51,227 bases of DNA from Thermobrachium celere DSM 8682 (GTDB taxonomy: Bacteria > Bacillota > Clostridia > Clostridiales > Caloramatoraceae), in NCBI RefSeq assembly GCF_000430995.1, contig NZ_HF952039.1, positions 2,879 to 54,105 of the forward strand, given 5' to 3'. Below are positions 23,764-35,300 of this stretch, piece by piece; positions within the stretch are counted from its first letter, which is position 1; each line of letters begins with the position of its first letter. The notes beneath the pieces were generated by a model. That model was not told the DNA's origin, made no database searches, and saw nothing but the letters and a program-made list of their open reading frames with translations. The translations under genes were made by a program, and so were the position numbers.

Positions 23764-25191
23764 CTAAATTCCTTCATACAGGGCTTTGTACAATCTTGCA
23801 GAATTGTTCCAACTATTATCCCTTTCCATACCATGTTTTATTAAATGATACCATGCGTTTTTATTATTTCTATAAACGCTTACTGCATACTTTATAATAT
23901 TCAACATCTCATGTGAATTGTAATTTCTGAAGGAGAATCCCCAACCTTCTCCAGTAAATTCGTTATAGGGCATAACTGTATCCTTAAGTCCACCTGTTTC
24001 TCTAACTATAGGTACTGAACCATATCTTAAAGCTAAAAGTTGACCTATTCCACAGGGTTCAAACAATGACGGCATTAGGAACATATCGCTTGCTGCATAT
24101 ATTTTTCTTGCAAGTGAATCATTAAAGCATATATTTGCAGATACCTTTGAAGGATAAATAGATGCATAATATTTAAATAGGTCCTCATAAACATATTGGC
24201 CTGTTCCAAGTACAACAAGTTGAACATCCTGCCTTAATATTTCTTCTATAACATTAGCAACCAAATCAAAACCCTTTTGGTCTGTTAATCTAGAAACTAT
24301 TCCTATCATAGGGATATTTTCATTTACCTCAAGATTTAGTTCTCTTTGAAGAGCCAGTTTATTTTTCTTTTTGTTTTCAATAGAATGAATATCGTATTTT
24401 ACATATATATTATCATCTGTTTTAGGATTATATACATCATAATCTACTCCATTTAATATACCTGTAAATTTATATGATATACCCGCTAAAAGTCCGTGCA
24501 ATCCTTCACCATAAAATGGAGTTTTAACCTCTTCAGTATAAGTTGGGCTAACAGTTGTTACTTTATCTGAATAGATTATTCCACCCTTCATAAATGAAAC
24601 AGCGTCATAATACTTCATCTTATCTTCTACAAAATAACCATCATCTAGACCTAGTAAATCTCCTAAAACTTCCCTTCCAAATACACCTTGGAATTTAAGA
24701 TTGTGTATTGTTAGCACAGTTTTAATATTTTTATGATAATCGCTGTGCCAATAATGATGCTTCAACAAAACTGCAGAAACTGATGTATGCCAGTCATTTA
24801 AATGAAGTATATCAGGCTTAAAGTCTAAATGATATATTGCCTCAAGAATTGCTCTACTAAAGTATGCAAATCTTTCTCCATCATCATAGTATCCATATGC
24901 ACCTGGTCTTTTAAAATAGTATTCATTATCTATAAAGTAAAATGGTACTCCATCATATTCAAGATACTCTATGCCACAGTACTGTCTTCTCCAACCAACC
25001 CATACATCAAAATGAGTAATGTGCCTCATCTTGCTTTTAAAATCATAGTTTATATCTGAATACTTTGGCATTATAACTCTAACATCTACACCTATTTTTC
25101 TTAACGCCTTAGGAAGTGCATAGGCAACATCCCCAAGCCCTCCAGTTTTTAGGAAAGGATAACATTCAGCTGCTGCAAACAATACCTTCAT
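23764..25191 (-). CDS. glgA: Glycogen synthase (GT5, ADP-glucose)
   Basis: 475 residues from the ATG at 25191 (GGGGTGA upstream); an in-frame GTG nine bases earlier is less likely. The bacterial glycogen synthase start MKVLFAAAECYPFLKTGGLGDVAYALPKAL contains the ADP-glucose-binding KTGGLGDV. The C-terminal domain has GIVSRLTDQKGFDL and SLFEPCGIGQLLALRYGSVPIVRETGGLKDTV. It transfers glucose from ADP-glucose to growing alpha-1,4 chains. The gene lies between glgD and glgP with 12-14 bp gaps. Confidence 0.98.
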   Translation of the reverse strand: MKVLFAAAECYPFLKTGGLGDVAYALPKALRKIGVDVRVIMPKYSDINYDFKSKMRHITHFDVWVGWRRQYCGIEYLEYDGVPFYFIDNEYYFKRPGAYGYYDDGERFAYFSRAILEAIYHLDFKPDILHLNDWHTSVSAVLLKHHYWHSDYHKNIKTVLTIHNLKFQGVFGREVLGDLLGLDDGYFVEDKMKYYDAVSFMKGGIIYSDKVTTVSPTYTEEVKTPFYGEGLHGLLAGISYKFTGILNGVDYDVYNPKTDDNIYVKYDIHSIENKKKNKLALQRELNLEVNENIPMIGIVSRLTDQKGFDLVANVIEEILRQDVQLVVLGTGQYVYEDLFKYYASIYPSKVSANICFNDSLARKIYAASDMFLMPSLFEPCGIGQLLALRYGSVPIVRETGGLKDTVMPYNEFTGEGWGFSFRNYNSHEMLNIIKYAVSVYRNNKNAWYHLIKHGMERDNSWNNSARLYKALYEGI

Positions 25192-25205
25192 ATAAATCAC
25201 CCCTC

Positions 25206-26321
25206 TTATATTCCAACATAGCTACCCTTTTCAATAACAACAGGATAATTTTTATCTCCAATTAGAACCTTATCCATTTCAATTTCAACATTCTTGTCTA
25301 AAATAACATTCTTTAACTTTACATTCTTATTTATTACACACTTAGGAAATACAATTGAATTTATAACCTCAGCGCCTTCCTCAATAACAACTCCACGTGA
25401 TATTATGCTATTTTTTACTGTTCCCTTTATTATACATCCGTTAGCAACAAGTGAGTTTACTACCTCTGATCCATTTAAGTATTTTGTTGGAGGAGAATCA
25501 TTGGATTTAGTATATATTCTTCTTGGAGAATTTAAAAGCTCATTCATAACTTCTGAGTCTAATATATCCATAGATACTCTATAATAGGAGTTAACTGAAT
25601 TTATACATCCTACATAACCTGTATATTCATATGCTCTTACATCAAACTTTTTAAGATTTGCAAATATGAACTGCTTTAATGTATCACATCCACCCTCCTG
25701 TATGCATCTCAAAATGCAGTCAATAAAGAATTCTTTGTTCATTATAAATATATCCATGCTGACATTGGCTGTATCTGTTAAACATAAATTTCTTCCTACA
25801 CTTGAAATTCTTCCATCATCTTCAATTTTTAATGTGTCACAGTTTAAGAACATATTATCTCCATTTTCAACCTTTTTATACACAACAGTTACATCTGCAT
25901 CGCTCTTTTCATGTGCATATGCTATCTCCTCTAGATCAATATTGCATATCATATATGAAGATGTCATAATCACTTTATTTTTTCTACTTCTATATAAAAA
26001 CTCTAGATTGTTCTTTAAAAGCTTTATATCACTATTTATTGCTGAACTTAAATATCTGTTGAATATAAACAGACCATCATTTTTTCTATTCATATCCCAA
26101 GGTTTTCCTGTACCTATATGGTCTATAAGTGACCTTGATGCAGTCTTTGTAAATATACCAACATTAGTAATTCCTGCATTTTTCATATTTGACAACATAA
26201 AATCTATAACTCTATATCTTGCAAATATAGGAATTGAAGCTATTGGCCTGTGTACAGTCAAGCTTCTTATATTGCTTTCATCTTCACTTAATGAAATTAT
26301 ACCCATATAATCCTTTAGCAT
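25206..26321 (-). CDS. glgD: Glucose-1-phosphate adenylyltransferase regulatory subunit GlgD
   Basis: 371 residues. It is related to GlgC but lacks the catalytic GGxGxRLxxLT start; instead it begins MLKDYMGIISLSEDESNIRSLTVHRPIASIPIFARYRVIDFMLSNMKNAGI. The C-terminal beta-helix repeats are present (VVIEEGAEVINSIVFPKCVINKNVKLKNVILDKNVEI). In Firmicutes GlgD joins GlgC to form the active ADP-glucose pyrophosphorylase. It immediately follows glgC. The ATG has a GGGGGGT ribosome site, the same form as glgC. Confidence 0.95.
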   Translation of the reverse strand: MLKDYMGIISLSEDESNIRSLTVHRPIASIPIFARYRVIDFMLSNMKNAGITNVGIFTKTASRSLIDHIGTGKPWDMNRKNDGLFIFNRYLSSAINSDIKLLKNNLEFLYRSRKNKVIMTSSYMICNIDLEEIAYAHEKSDADVTVVYKKVENGDNMFLNCDTLKIEDDGRISSVGRNLCLTDTANVSMDIFIMNKEFFIDCILRCIQEGGCDTLKQFIFANLKKFDVRAYEYTGYVGCINSVNSYYRVSMDILDSEVMNELLNSPRRIYTKSNDSPPTKYLNGSEVVNSLVANGCIIKGTVKNSIISRGVVIEEGAEVINSIVFPKCVINKNVKLKNVILDKNVEIEMDKVLIGDKNYPVVIEKGSYVGI

Positions 26322-26335
26322 ATTTTACCCCCCAG

Positions 26336-27481
26336 TCATGAATTCTTTGTGTTTTCTTTAATATCCTTAAAATCACCTACAAGAACAATTTCCTGACAGT
26401 TACCAACTTGTATACCTGCTCTTACTTTACAGCCTTTACCTATTATAGCTCTGCATACAACTGCTCCATCTTCTATCTCTGTATGGTTCATGATAATTGA
26501 ATCTATAACTTTAGCATTTTTTCCAACCTTTACTCCATAGGATAGCACTGAATTTCTTACTTCTCCCTCTATTATGCAGCCCTCTACAACCAAAGAATTT
26601 TTAACCTCAGCATCTGCCCCAATATATTGTGGGGGGTAGGAGTAGTCCGAAGTATATATCTTCCAGTATGGGTCGTTTAAATTAATTCCACTTCTTTCAT
26701 CTAACAAATCCATATGAGCTTCCCAATAGCTCTCTACTGTTCCAACATCCTTCCAATATCCATCAAATTTATAAGCATAAAGCTTACATCCTCCATTTAA
26801 CATCTTTGGAATGATATTTTTTCCAAAATCCCTCTGTGATTCAGGGTCCTTTTCATCTTCCTTTAAATAGTTCTTTAGCTTTTGCCAGTTGAAAATATAT
26901 ATTCCCATTGAAGCTAGTGTACTCTTTGGCTTTTTAGGTTTCTCCTCAAATTCATATATCCTACCATCATCATGTGTATTCATAATACCAAATCTTGATG
27001 CTTCCTTAAGTGGTACCTCTATTACTGCTATTGTTGCATCTGCCTTCTTTTCCTTATGATAATCAAGCATCCTTGAATAATCCATCTTGTATATATGGTC
27101 TCCAGATAAAATAAGCACATATTCTGGCTCATAGTAATCTATAAAGTTTATATTTTGAAATATAGCATCAGCTGTACCCTTGTACCAATTACCACCTGTT
27201 TCTCCCTCGTATGGTGGAAGAAGTGTTACTCCCCCAAATTTTCTATCTAAATCCCAAGCAGAACCTATTCCAATATGAGTATGAAGTATTAAAGGCTGGT
27301 ACTGTGTAAGTACCCCTACTGTGTCTATACCTGAGTTTGCACAGTTGCTTAGAGTAAAATCAATTATTCTATACTTTCCTCCAAATGGAACTGCTGGCTT
27401 TGCATTGTTGCGTGTTAGTGTTTTTAATCTACTACCTTGACCACCTGCTAGTATCATTGCTATTATTTCTTTTTTAGGCAT
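26336..27481 (-). CDS. glgC: Glucose-1-phosphate adenylyltransferase catalytic subunit
   Basis: 381 residues. Catalytic motifs are intact: [37 protein letters not shown] at the N-terminus, [20 protein letters not shown] and [11 protein letters not shown]-terminal left-handed beta-helix follows. It converts glucose-1-phosphate and ATP to ADP-glucose, the committed step in bacterial glycogen synthesis. Partner GlgD is encoded next. GGGGGGTAACAC precedes the ATG. Confidence 0.98.
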   Translation of the reverse strand: MPKKEIIAMILAGGQGSRLKTLTRNNAKPAVPFGGKYRIIDFTLSNCANSGIDTVGVLTQYQPLILHTHIGIGSAWDLDRKFGGVTLLPPYEGETGGNWYKGTADAIFQNINFIDYYEPEYVLILSGDHIYKMDYSRMLDYHKEKKADATIAVIEVPLKEASRFGIMNTHDDGRIYEFEEKPKKPKSTLASMGIYIFNWQKLKNYLKEDEKDPESQRDFGKNIIPKMLNGGCKLYAYKFDGYWKDVGTVESYWEAHMDLLDERSGINLNDPYWKIYTSDYSYPPQYIGADAEVKNSLVVEGCIIEGEVRNSVLSYGVKVGKNAKVIDSIIMNHTEIEDGAVVCRAIIGKGCKVRAGIQVGNCQEIVLVGDFKDIKENTKNS

Positions 27482-27492
27482 GTGTTACCCCC

Positions 27493-29394
27493 CTATACTT
27501 TTTTTACTGGTTTTAGAGCTATAAATGACAGCGGTGCAACCTTTATATTTATATGCTGCTTCCTTCCGTGCCATTCCTCTTTTTTAGCCTTTATTAAGCC
27601 TTCATTAACAAAATTGTTTCCTCCGTAAACACTTCTATCGCTATTGAATATCTCTATGTAATCACAAAATTCAGGTACACCTATTTTAAATTCCTCATAT
27701 TTACCCTTATTGAAATTACATACTATAACCAAAAAGTCTCCCTTCTTATTTCTTCTTATAAATGAAAAAACTGATTGATGTGCATTTGATGCATCTATCC
27801 ACTCAAAACCTTCCATCCTATGATCCAATTCATATAGTTCCGAGTTATCTTTATAAAATATATTTAAATCCTTAACATATCTTTTTAGGGCATCATGCAT
27901 TGGATATTTTAATAAAAACCACTCCAATGATTCGTAAAATCTCCATTCAATAAACTGTCCAAACTCTCCACCCATAAACAGAAGCTTTTTGCCTGGGTGA
28001 GTCATCATATAGCCATATAACGCCCTAAGGTTTGCAAACTTCTCTTCGTAAGTACCAGGCATTTTATCAATTAATGATCTCTTACCATGTACAACTTCAT
28101 CGTGGGAAAATGGAAGAACAAAGTTCTCTGAGAAGGCATACATAATCGAAAAAGTAACTAGATTATGATTATCTTTTCTATATGGAAAATCTGTTTGCAT
28201 ATAACGAAGTATATCATTCATCCAACCCATATTCCATTTATAATTAAATCCTAATCCTCCATCATGTACTGGATAAGTAACAAGTGGCCAAGCTGTTGAT
28301 TCCTCTGCTATCATTAACGGATTTTTAACCCTTTCAAATATAACCTTATTCAACTTCTTTAAAAATTCAACAGCATCTAAATTTTCTATACCACCATATT
28401 TATTTCTGATATCCATATGCTGTTTTCCATAATTTAAATAAAGCATTGCAGCTACTGCATCAACCCTCAGCCCATCAACATGAAACTCATTAAACCAATA
28501 CAATGCATTTGAAATTAAGAAGCTTTGAACTATTTTTTTACCATAATCAAAATTTGCTGTTCCCCAATCCCAATTATCTGCAAGTAGAGGATTGTCAGAC
28601 TCAAACACATGTCCTCCATCAAAACAATAAAGTCCGTGCTCATCTCTGCAGAAATGTCCTGGCACCCAATCCAATATTACCCCTATATTATTTTGATGTA
28701 ATTTATCTATCAAATATTTGAAATCCTCAGGTCTTCCATATCTACTAGTTACTGAGTAGTAACCAGTTGGTTGATATCCCCATGATTCATCAAGAGGATA
28801 TTCTGATACTGGCATAATTTCAACGTGAGTATACCCCATATCTAAAACATATTCACATAGCTTATCTGCTATTTCTCTATATGTTAAAAATCTATTGTTT
28901 TCTCCCCTCATCCATGAACCTAAATGAACCTCATATATGTTTACAGGTGATTCATAAATATTTGTTTTTTCTCTCTGTTCAAGCCATTTACTATCATTCC
29001 ATTTATACTCTTTAAATTCAGTTACTATTGATGCTGTATTTGGCCTAAGTTCAGAATATATTGCATAAGGATCAGCCTTTAAAACAACACTTCCATCTCT
29101 TCTATGTATTTCATATTTGTATAGTTCTCCATCCTTTATCCCTTCAATAAACAGCCACCATAAACCTGTATTTAATACCCTATACATTTTATGTTTTTCA
29201 CCATTCCAGCCGTTAAAGTTACCTACAACCCTAACCTCTCTTGCATTTGGTGCATAAACGCAAAAGCTTGCACCTTCCTTCCCTCTATAATTAATAAGCT
29301 TACTCCCCATAAACTTATAACTTTCAAAGTGTTCCCCCGATATAAATTTATTTACATCGCTTTCAAACAAAAATGCATTTACACGCTTTGGCAA
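27493..29394 (-). CDS. glgB: 1,4-alpha-glucan branching enzyme (GH13)
   Basis: 633 residues. N-terminal CBM48 (GASFCVYAPNAREVRVVGNFNGWNG) is followed by the GH13 barrel: EVHLGSWMR, GYTHVEIMPVSEYPLDESWGYQ, the nucleophile region FHVDGLRVDAVAAMLY, the acid/base AEESTAWP and FSHDEVVHGK, all intact. It moves segments of alpha-1,4 chains to 1,6 branches. Translation starts at TTG with GGGGGGTGA five or so bases upstream. It is the first gene of the glycogen operon; a TATAAT (29464-29469, minus strand) lies 70 bases upstream without a clear -35. Confidence 0.98.
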   Translation of the reverse strand: MPKRVNAFLFESDVNKFISGEHFESYKFMGSKLINYRGKEGASFCVYAPNAREVRVVGNFNGWNGEKHKMYRVLNTGLWWLFIEGIKDGELYKYEIHRRDGSVVLKADPYAIYSELRPNTASIVTEFKEYKWNDSKWLEQREKTNIYESPVNIYEVHLGSWMRGENNRFLTYREIADKLCEYVLDMGYTHVEIMPVSEYPLDESWGYQPTGYYSVTSRYGRPEDFKYLIDKLHQNNIGVILDWVPGHFCRDEHGLYCFDGGHVFESDNPLLADNWDWGTANFDYGKKIVQSFLISNALYWFNEFHVDGLRVDAVAAMLYLNYGKQHMDIRNKYGGIENLDAVEFLKKLNKVIFERVKNPLMIAEESTAWPLVTYPVHDGGLGFNYKWNMGWMNDILRYMQTDFPYRKDNHNLVTFSIMYAFSENFVLPFSHDEVVHGKRSLIDKMPGTYEEKFANLRALYGYMMTHPGKKLLFMGGEFGQFIEWRFYESLEWFLLKYPMHDALKRYVKDLNIFYKDNSELYELDHRMEGFEWIDASNAHQSVFSFIRRNKKGDFLVIVCNFNKGKYEEFKIGVPEFCDYIEIFNSDRSVYGGNNFVNEGLIKAKKEEWHGRKQHINIKVAPLSFIALKPVKKV

Positions 29395-29592
29395 CTACTT
29401 CACCCCCCAGTACAAATTTTCACTAAAATTTTCACAATAACTGGCAAATTAAATTTAAGTTTAATTATACATGATTTATGTTAAAAATCTATAGTTTCTG
29501 TGTAAAAATATAAAATATTATAAATTTTTATTAATTTCAACATTTGTCGACAACGTTATTCCCTATAAATCTTAAAATTTCTTATTGCTTAA

Positions 29593-29612
29593 TTTGTTTA
29601 AATGTAAACAAA
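29593..29612. promoter_or_regulatory. Dyad in the glgB upstream region
   Basis: TTTGTTTA (29593-29600) and TAAACAAA (29605-29612), a perfect eight-bp inverted repeat with a four-base spacer. A second short palindrome, TTGTCGACAA, lies at 29544-29553. Both are between the GH1 terminator and glgB, about 150-200 bases upstream of its start. No regulator can be assigned. Confidence 0.35.
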
Positions 29613-29631
29613 ATTTAACTTATAAAAAATT

Positions 29632-29658
29632 ATGAGATGGGGGTATTTCCCATCTCAT
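29632..29658 (-). terminator. Terminator of the beta-glucan operon (after GH1)
   Basis: Ten-bp stem ATGAGATGGG (29632-29641) with CCCATCTCAT (29649-29658). On the minus strand the hairpin is followed by AATTTTTTATAAG. It overlaps the GH1 stop codon and separates this operon from glgB. Confidence 0.85.
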
Positions 29659-31001
29659 TCACAAAGGCTATTATTCTTAATTACATTGCTATACCAATAT
29701 GCGCTCTCCTTGACTATTCTTTGCTGCGTCTTATAATCTACGAATACAATACCAAACCTTTTTGCATACCCTTCTGCCCATTCAAAATTATCTAAAAATG
29801 ACCATAAATAATAGCCCCTCAAATTAACCCCTTCAGAAATTGCTCTATGAGCTTCTCTTAAATGCCTATATAAGTAGTCTATTCTATAATCATCTACTAC
29901 TTTTCCCTTATAATTTACTATGTCATTAAATGCTGCTCCGTTTTCTGTAATTAAAATATCAACTCCACCATAGTTATGGTGTATATTAGTAAGAAGTTCG
30001 TATAGACCTTGAGGATATATTTCCCATCCCATATCAGTTTTTGGGTTTTCTAAATCCACTAAAGAAGCCTTTAATGGATAAGCATTTTCATCATATTTCA
30101 ACACACTTCTTGTATAGTAGTTTATTCCCAAGAAGTCTATTTTTTCACTTATAATACTCATGTCTTCATCTGTATACTCTGGAAGAATATTTTGTTCCCT
30201 ATATAGTTTCACCATATCTTCTGGATATGTTCCCTTTAATACTGCATCTAAGAACCACCTATTTAAAAATCCATCATAAACCTCTGCTGCACGTACATCC
30301 TTTTCATCATCAGTTAATGGATGTGTGCTTGATAGATTTAGCGTAATTCCTATTTTACCCTTTAAGTTCATGCTTCTATATAACTTAACTACTTTTCCAT
30401 GGGATAAAAGAATATTGTGTGCTACTTGTAGTGCAGTTTTATAATCCTTAATTCCTGGTGCATGAACACCCCAAGCATGACCTAATATTGAAACAACCCA
30501 TGGCTCATTATGTGTAATCCATATAGGAACTACATCACCAAATTCTTTAAACATAAGCTCTGCATATTCTACAAAATAATCTATTACCTTTCTATTTGCC
30601 CATCCTCCCATATCTTGAAGGTGCTGAGGCAAATCCCAGTGATATAGTGTTACAGCTGGCTTAATTCCTTTGCTTATTAATGTATTAATTAACCTCTTAT
30701 AATAATCAAGGCCCTTTTGGTTTATCTCACCATATCCCTTTGGAAATATTCTAGCCCAAGATATAGAAAGCCTATAATTCTTTATTCCAAGCTCTTCCAT
30801 TATCTCGATATCTTTTTCATAAAGATTATAATGATTGCAGGCTACATTACCATTATGATTTTTGTATATATTTCCAGGAATAGAAGTAAATCTATCCCAA
30901 ATATTTTCTCCTTTTCCGTCTACATTATGTGCACCTTCAATTTGATAAGCTGCCGTTGCAACACCCCAAATGAAATCCTTTGGGAAAGTGTATTTTTGCA
31001 T
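29655..31001 (-). CDS. GH1 beta-glucosidase
   Basis: 448 residues from ATG 31001 (AAAGGTGG upstream); an in-frame GTG at 31013 overlaps that site. GH1 hallmarks are present: FPKDFIWGVATAAYQIEGA near the start, the acid/base in WITHNEPW, and the nucleophile in ITENGAAF. No signal peptide, so it acts in the cytosol on imported oligosaccharides. It is the last gene of the operon LacI, SBP, two permeases, phosphorylase, GH30, GH1. Beta-glucosidase is the family default; linkage preference is not readable. Confidence 0.95.
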   Translation of the reverse strand: MQKYTFPKDFIWGVATAAYQIEGAHNVDGKGENIWDRFTSIPGNIYKNHNGNVACNHYNLYEKDIEIMEELGIKNYRLSISWARIFPKGYGEINQKGLDYYKRLINTLISKGIKPAVTLYHWDLPQHLQDMGGWANRKVIDYFVEYAELMFKEFGDVVPIWITHNEPWVVSILGHAWGVHAPGIKDYKTALQVAHNILLSHGKVVKLYRSMNLKGKIGITLNLSSTHPLTDDEKDVRAAEVYDGFLNRWFLDAVLKGTYPEDMVKLYREQNILPEYTDEDMSIISEKIDFLGINYYTRSVLKYDENAYPLKASLVDLENPKTDMGWEIYPQGLYELLTNIHHNYGGVDILITENGAAFNDIVNYKGKVVDDYRIDYLYRHLREAHRAISEGVNLRGYYLWSFLDNFEWAEGYAKRFGIVFVDYKTQQRIVKESAYWYSNVIKNNSLCE

Positions 31002-31017
31002 ATCTACTACCACCTTT

Positions 31018-32355
31018 TCATTTTATTAATATTGTCATTATTGAGTGTTTTAAACTATTAAAATCTGCTACTCCATCTTCAGATTTTAATTTAAAATAAA
31101 TATCCTTATCTGTCTTATTCATAACAACAACTACCACAGTTCCATCAATATTTTTAAATGCTGTTACCTCAAGATCCTCATAAGGATTTTTAAACCCTAT
31201 TCTCTTGGCTCCTCTTTTTATAAATCTACTAAAGTGACCTATATAATAATAGGAACTTTGGTAATATACTCTATCATTTTCTGTATCAACAATAATTGGG
31301 GCATCGCAGTAATTACCAACATGGTTGGGTCCTCCCATTGTGTCTAATATTAAGTTCCAGTCCACCCAACCAACAGTATAATTGTTTAAATCACCAATTA
31401 TGTTGTGTCCGTATCTTTCCCCTACATTCCAATCTCCAAGCTTTACTCCACCTTCTTGGCATCCCTCTGTAAATAGAAGCTTTTTATCTGGGAACTCTTC
31501 ATGAGTCTTTTTTAGGTTTTCAAATTGATCTCCTGAATACCAGTGAAAACCTACACCCCAAACATATTTTGCAGCCTCTTTATCAGATAAAATTACCTTT
31601 GCTCTTTCATATAGTAGGTCTCTGTTGTGGTCCCAAACTATAATATTAATATCTTGTAAACCTTCCTTATATAATGTAGGACCTAAATGGTATTTTACAA
31701 AATCTCTTTCTTCTTCTGCTGTATACCTACATGAATCCCATACTTGAGTTGCCTCTGGCTCATTTTGAACAGTAATCCCCCAAATATCTATTCCTTCTTC
31801 CTTCATTGCCTTAATATATTTGGCAAAATATAGAGCCCATGCATCCTTATACTCATCCTTTAATTTTCCACCGTTATTCATTTCCCCATTTGTCTTCATC
31901 CAAGCAGGTGGGCTCCAAGGAGAAGAAAAAATCTTTATCTCCTCCTTAGAAACCTCCTTTGCTTCTTTTATAAAAGGAATAACATATCGTCTTTCTCTTT
32001 CAATATTAAATGTCTTCAATTCAACATCGTATTCATCAACATAATCGTAGTTTCCTAGTGAAAAATCACAGCTGTTTATGTGAGTTCTACAGAGGTTATA
32101 CCCATTCCCTTCTTCACTGTCAAAATAAGCCTTTAGTATTTTTCTCCTATTTTCCTCTCCTAACTTATAAAAGTTATATGATGCTGCTTCAGTAAAAGCT
32201 CCACCGAACCCTTCTATAGTTTGATAAGTTTCTTCTTCAATAATCTCAATTCCATTATCATAATTTTTTTCTGACTCTAACAACCTACTACCTTTAAACG
32301 TTAATCTATCTTGAGTATCTCTTGCTGTTAAATAAACTTTAACTTCTCTTTTCAT
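31018..32355 (-). CDS. GH30 family glycoside hydrolase, cytosolic
   Basis: 445 residues. GH30 motifs: IEGFGGAFTEAASYN at the N-terminus, SPWSPPAWMKTNGEMNNGGKL, the acid/base in TVQNEPEATQVWDSC and the nucleophile in LLFTEGCQEGG. The C-terminal beta-domain typical of the family closes it. Subgroup 1/3-like members cleave beta-1,6- or beta-1,3-linked glucans or glucosides. It has no signal peptide, consistent with action on imported oligosaccharides. ATG 32355 has GGAGGT upstream; the longer in-frame TTG start at 32367 overlaps that site. The GH1 gene begins 17 bases downstream. Confidence 0.92.
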   Translation of the reverse strand: MKREVKVYLTARDTQDRLTFKGSRLLESEKNYDNGIEIIEEETYQTIEGFGGAFTEAASYNFYKLGEENRRKILKAYFDSEEGNGYNLCRTHINSCDFSLGNYDYVDEYDVELKTFNIERERRYVIPFIKEAKEVSKEEIKIFSSPWSPPAWMKTNGEMNNGGKLKDEYKDAWALYFAKYIKAMKEEGIDIWGITVQNEPEATQVWDSCRYTAEEERDFVKYHLGPTLYKEGLQDINIIVWDHNRDLLYERAKVILSDKEAAKYVWGVGFHWYSGDQFENLKKTHEEFPDKKLLFTEGCQEGGVKLGDWNVGERYGHNIIGDLNNYTVGWVDWNLILDTMGGPNHVGNYCDAPIIVDTENDRVYYQSSYYYIGHFSRFIKRGAKRIGFKNPYEDLEVTAFKNIDGTVVVVVMNKTDKDIYFKLKSEDGVADFNSLKHSIMTILIK

Positions 32356-32375
32356 GTCTACCTCCAAAAGAGATC

Positions 32376-35300
32376 TTATTCAAAATAAATATCTATCTTA
32401 TCAACCTTTCCTTCTCTAACTAGCTTTGCATATTCCTCTTCTATTACATTTCCTAATATTTCTACACAAGTTCCATTTGATAGATAGATAATTATCCTTT
32501 GTATTGATGCATCTAAATCATAAGTATTTTTTCTAGAAGGATTATAGTAAGTTACCCTACATCTTCCTAAGAAATTAAAGCTTACTTTATTATCCTCATC
32601 AAACAACCAATCTGGAAGAATAGGATTAAAGCTTAAAGCTAATCTTCCATTTCTCATTGTAAATGGATTCTTTCCAACAAACATTAATCTCCACATGCTT
32701 AAAAATTCAGCTGTAGCTCCACTTAATCTAGCTACAAATCCTGTACCATGAATTGACTCGTCAACATTTGCACTGCTTGCAATAAATGATGAATTTTCTA
32801 GTGGACTTCTACCATATACACTTGGATCCATAAAAGCTATTATTACATTCTTAAAATCACTATAAAATTCTTTGTATAGACCACTCTTTATAAGCTCAAG
32901 CATATACTTATATTCCATATGAAGCCAAATTGATTCATTTTCTAGCCATCCTGGTGTAAATGCCCTAGCTCTACCTATTTCAATTGTTTCATCATTTAAT
33001 GATGCGTTTACCTTATACATATTAAGTTTTCTATCAAACAGATCACTTTCTTTTACCCTGTTATAAATGTCACTTAAGAACTGTTTATCCTTGTATATTT
33101 TAAACCCTCTAACAACACCCTCTAAGAAAAGAGGCATTTTATTTTTTTTAAACTTTAATACTTTTACATACTTTTGCTCGTTTTCATCCTTTGATTCTTT
33201 ATGATTATCTTCAATAACCTCGTATTCTTCAGCTCCATAATAGAAATAAGTAGGCATTATGCCATTGTTTTCTGAAATAGCTCTATTTAGACCTTCTTGA
33301 AGCTTATCCTTAAACTTAATTAATTTTTCTGCTAATTCTCCAGAAGTTACTGCAACTTCTCTTCCTTCAAAACCAAACTTAACTTCCTCTCTATACTTTT
33401 CACGTAAGTCTGACATTAGGTTCCAAAGTTCATAGTCTTTATTATCATTATTTGATTTGTTGTATGCTTCTACAAACTCTACTTCCTTTTCAATTAAATT
33501 TATAACTTCATAAGGAATTTTAATTTGTTCATCTTTATATTCATTTAAAACATCAACTATAAAGTTGAATAACCTTACAAGTTCATAAGCCTCTGCAACA
33601 GATGATCCAAATAATCCTGGCAGACCATTTAATGCATCATACCAACCTGGTTTTCCTGCCTCCATCTCAATTCCCATACCTTGAGGATCTATTGTTGCAA
33701 ACTTAACAGCTGCAAGATTTATAAGCTTAACAATAAGATTTGTTCTATATACTTCACCTAAACCTTTATTTATTCTCATTAAATTTTTATATGTTTTTCT
33801 CTCTTCAATAAGCTTTTTCTTATCCTTATCTTCTACTAGAGAGTTATACTGTCTTACTTTTCCATTAGTTAACACATATCTCTTTTCTCTTGGAAGTACA
33901 ACTTCGCTGTTATCAAAATATGTGTAATCATATTCATTAAATAGTAAATCCTTCTTTTTATCTGGATATACTTCTAAATAGTTTTCGATTAAATCCAAAT
34001 TATACGTCCAATGGTCAGTCCAGAAACCTTCTCCATGAACTGCATCAACTTCTTCTTCACAGTTTTCTATTATTCTTGTTAAAAATTCTTCTTCTGAAAC
34101 CTTTAGCTTAATATTCTTATTCTCTATAAAAGTAAATAGTTTACCAGGTGTAAATGGGTTAGCTAAAAACTCCCTTAATGCATTACCTTCTTCTACTAAT
34201 TCGTCAATGAAGCCTAAATCATTTGAGTTTACTCTATATTTAACCCCATTTATAACAAGAGGGTTGTATCCATCTGCTTGAATTAAATTCATAAATGTCT
34301 TTATGTTATAGCTCTTTACATCTGGGTTAAAGAAAACGTCATTTCTTCTATTTTGATTAACATCTCTATAGTTTCCATTGCCGCTAGAATAGTATTCTGG
34401 TTGTAGAGTGAAATAGTTGTAATCCCTCTCTAAATCTCCATGCTTTCTTGAATACATATAATATACAAGCGGCTTATCTCCTTTATTTAATACTATAGGA
34501 TATCCACCTCTTAAGATATTATCTAGATAACTTTGTTTACAGTATTCATCAAAAAGCTTAGATGATGTTTTTGTATATATATCTTCTGTTATATTCTCTA
34601 TAATCTCTTTTCCTTCAATATATTTACTGTTTATATATTCTTCACTGCTAAATTTATCCTTATATCCTTCTAAAACTGAAACCTCTGGTGTGTGTCCAAT
34701 TACTGAGTATATATCTATAGAATCATTTGAATTCAACTCAACATAAACTGCTGAAAAACTGCATGGTATTTTATTTGAAGTTATTTGTTTTCTCTTTAAA
34801 ATATCCTCTAACGAATTATTAGCAAATATATCAGGATAACTTAAGGATGTATTCATTCCAAAAACTAAATCTGCATCTACTATAGGTTTTATTAATTCCT
34901 TATTTCCATTTATATTTTTAAATGAAATGTAAAAATTGCCTTCTTTAAACTCAGTTACATTGACACTATCTTCTGATGATGATCTCATTCTAAAAATTGG
35001 AGTTCCCTCTTCGTGATTATATACTTCCATCCAAGCCTTTAGCGTATTTCCTACCTGCTTTAATCCTCCATCACTAATACCATAAGGAAGTAGTGCAGGC
35101 ATTCCATCTAAAATTTCTAATTCTTTTCTATCACTTGATATATTCTTAATTGTTACTTTTCTAACTAACGCAGCTATTTTTTCCTGTGGAAGCATATAAT
35201 AAAGAACATTTATTTTTATTCCTTTTTCTTCACTTATTTCTTCTATCTCTAATTCATTCATTCCTATATACATCTTTTGTGAAACTTTATAATTATTCCT

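Noticed and set aside
29395-29654. Riboswitch or leader RNA upstream of glgB
   Set aside because: Apart from the GH1 terminator and two short dyads the region is AT-rich without a recognisable aptamer or attenuator.
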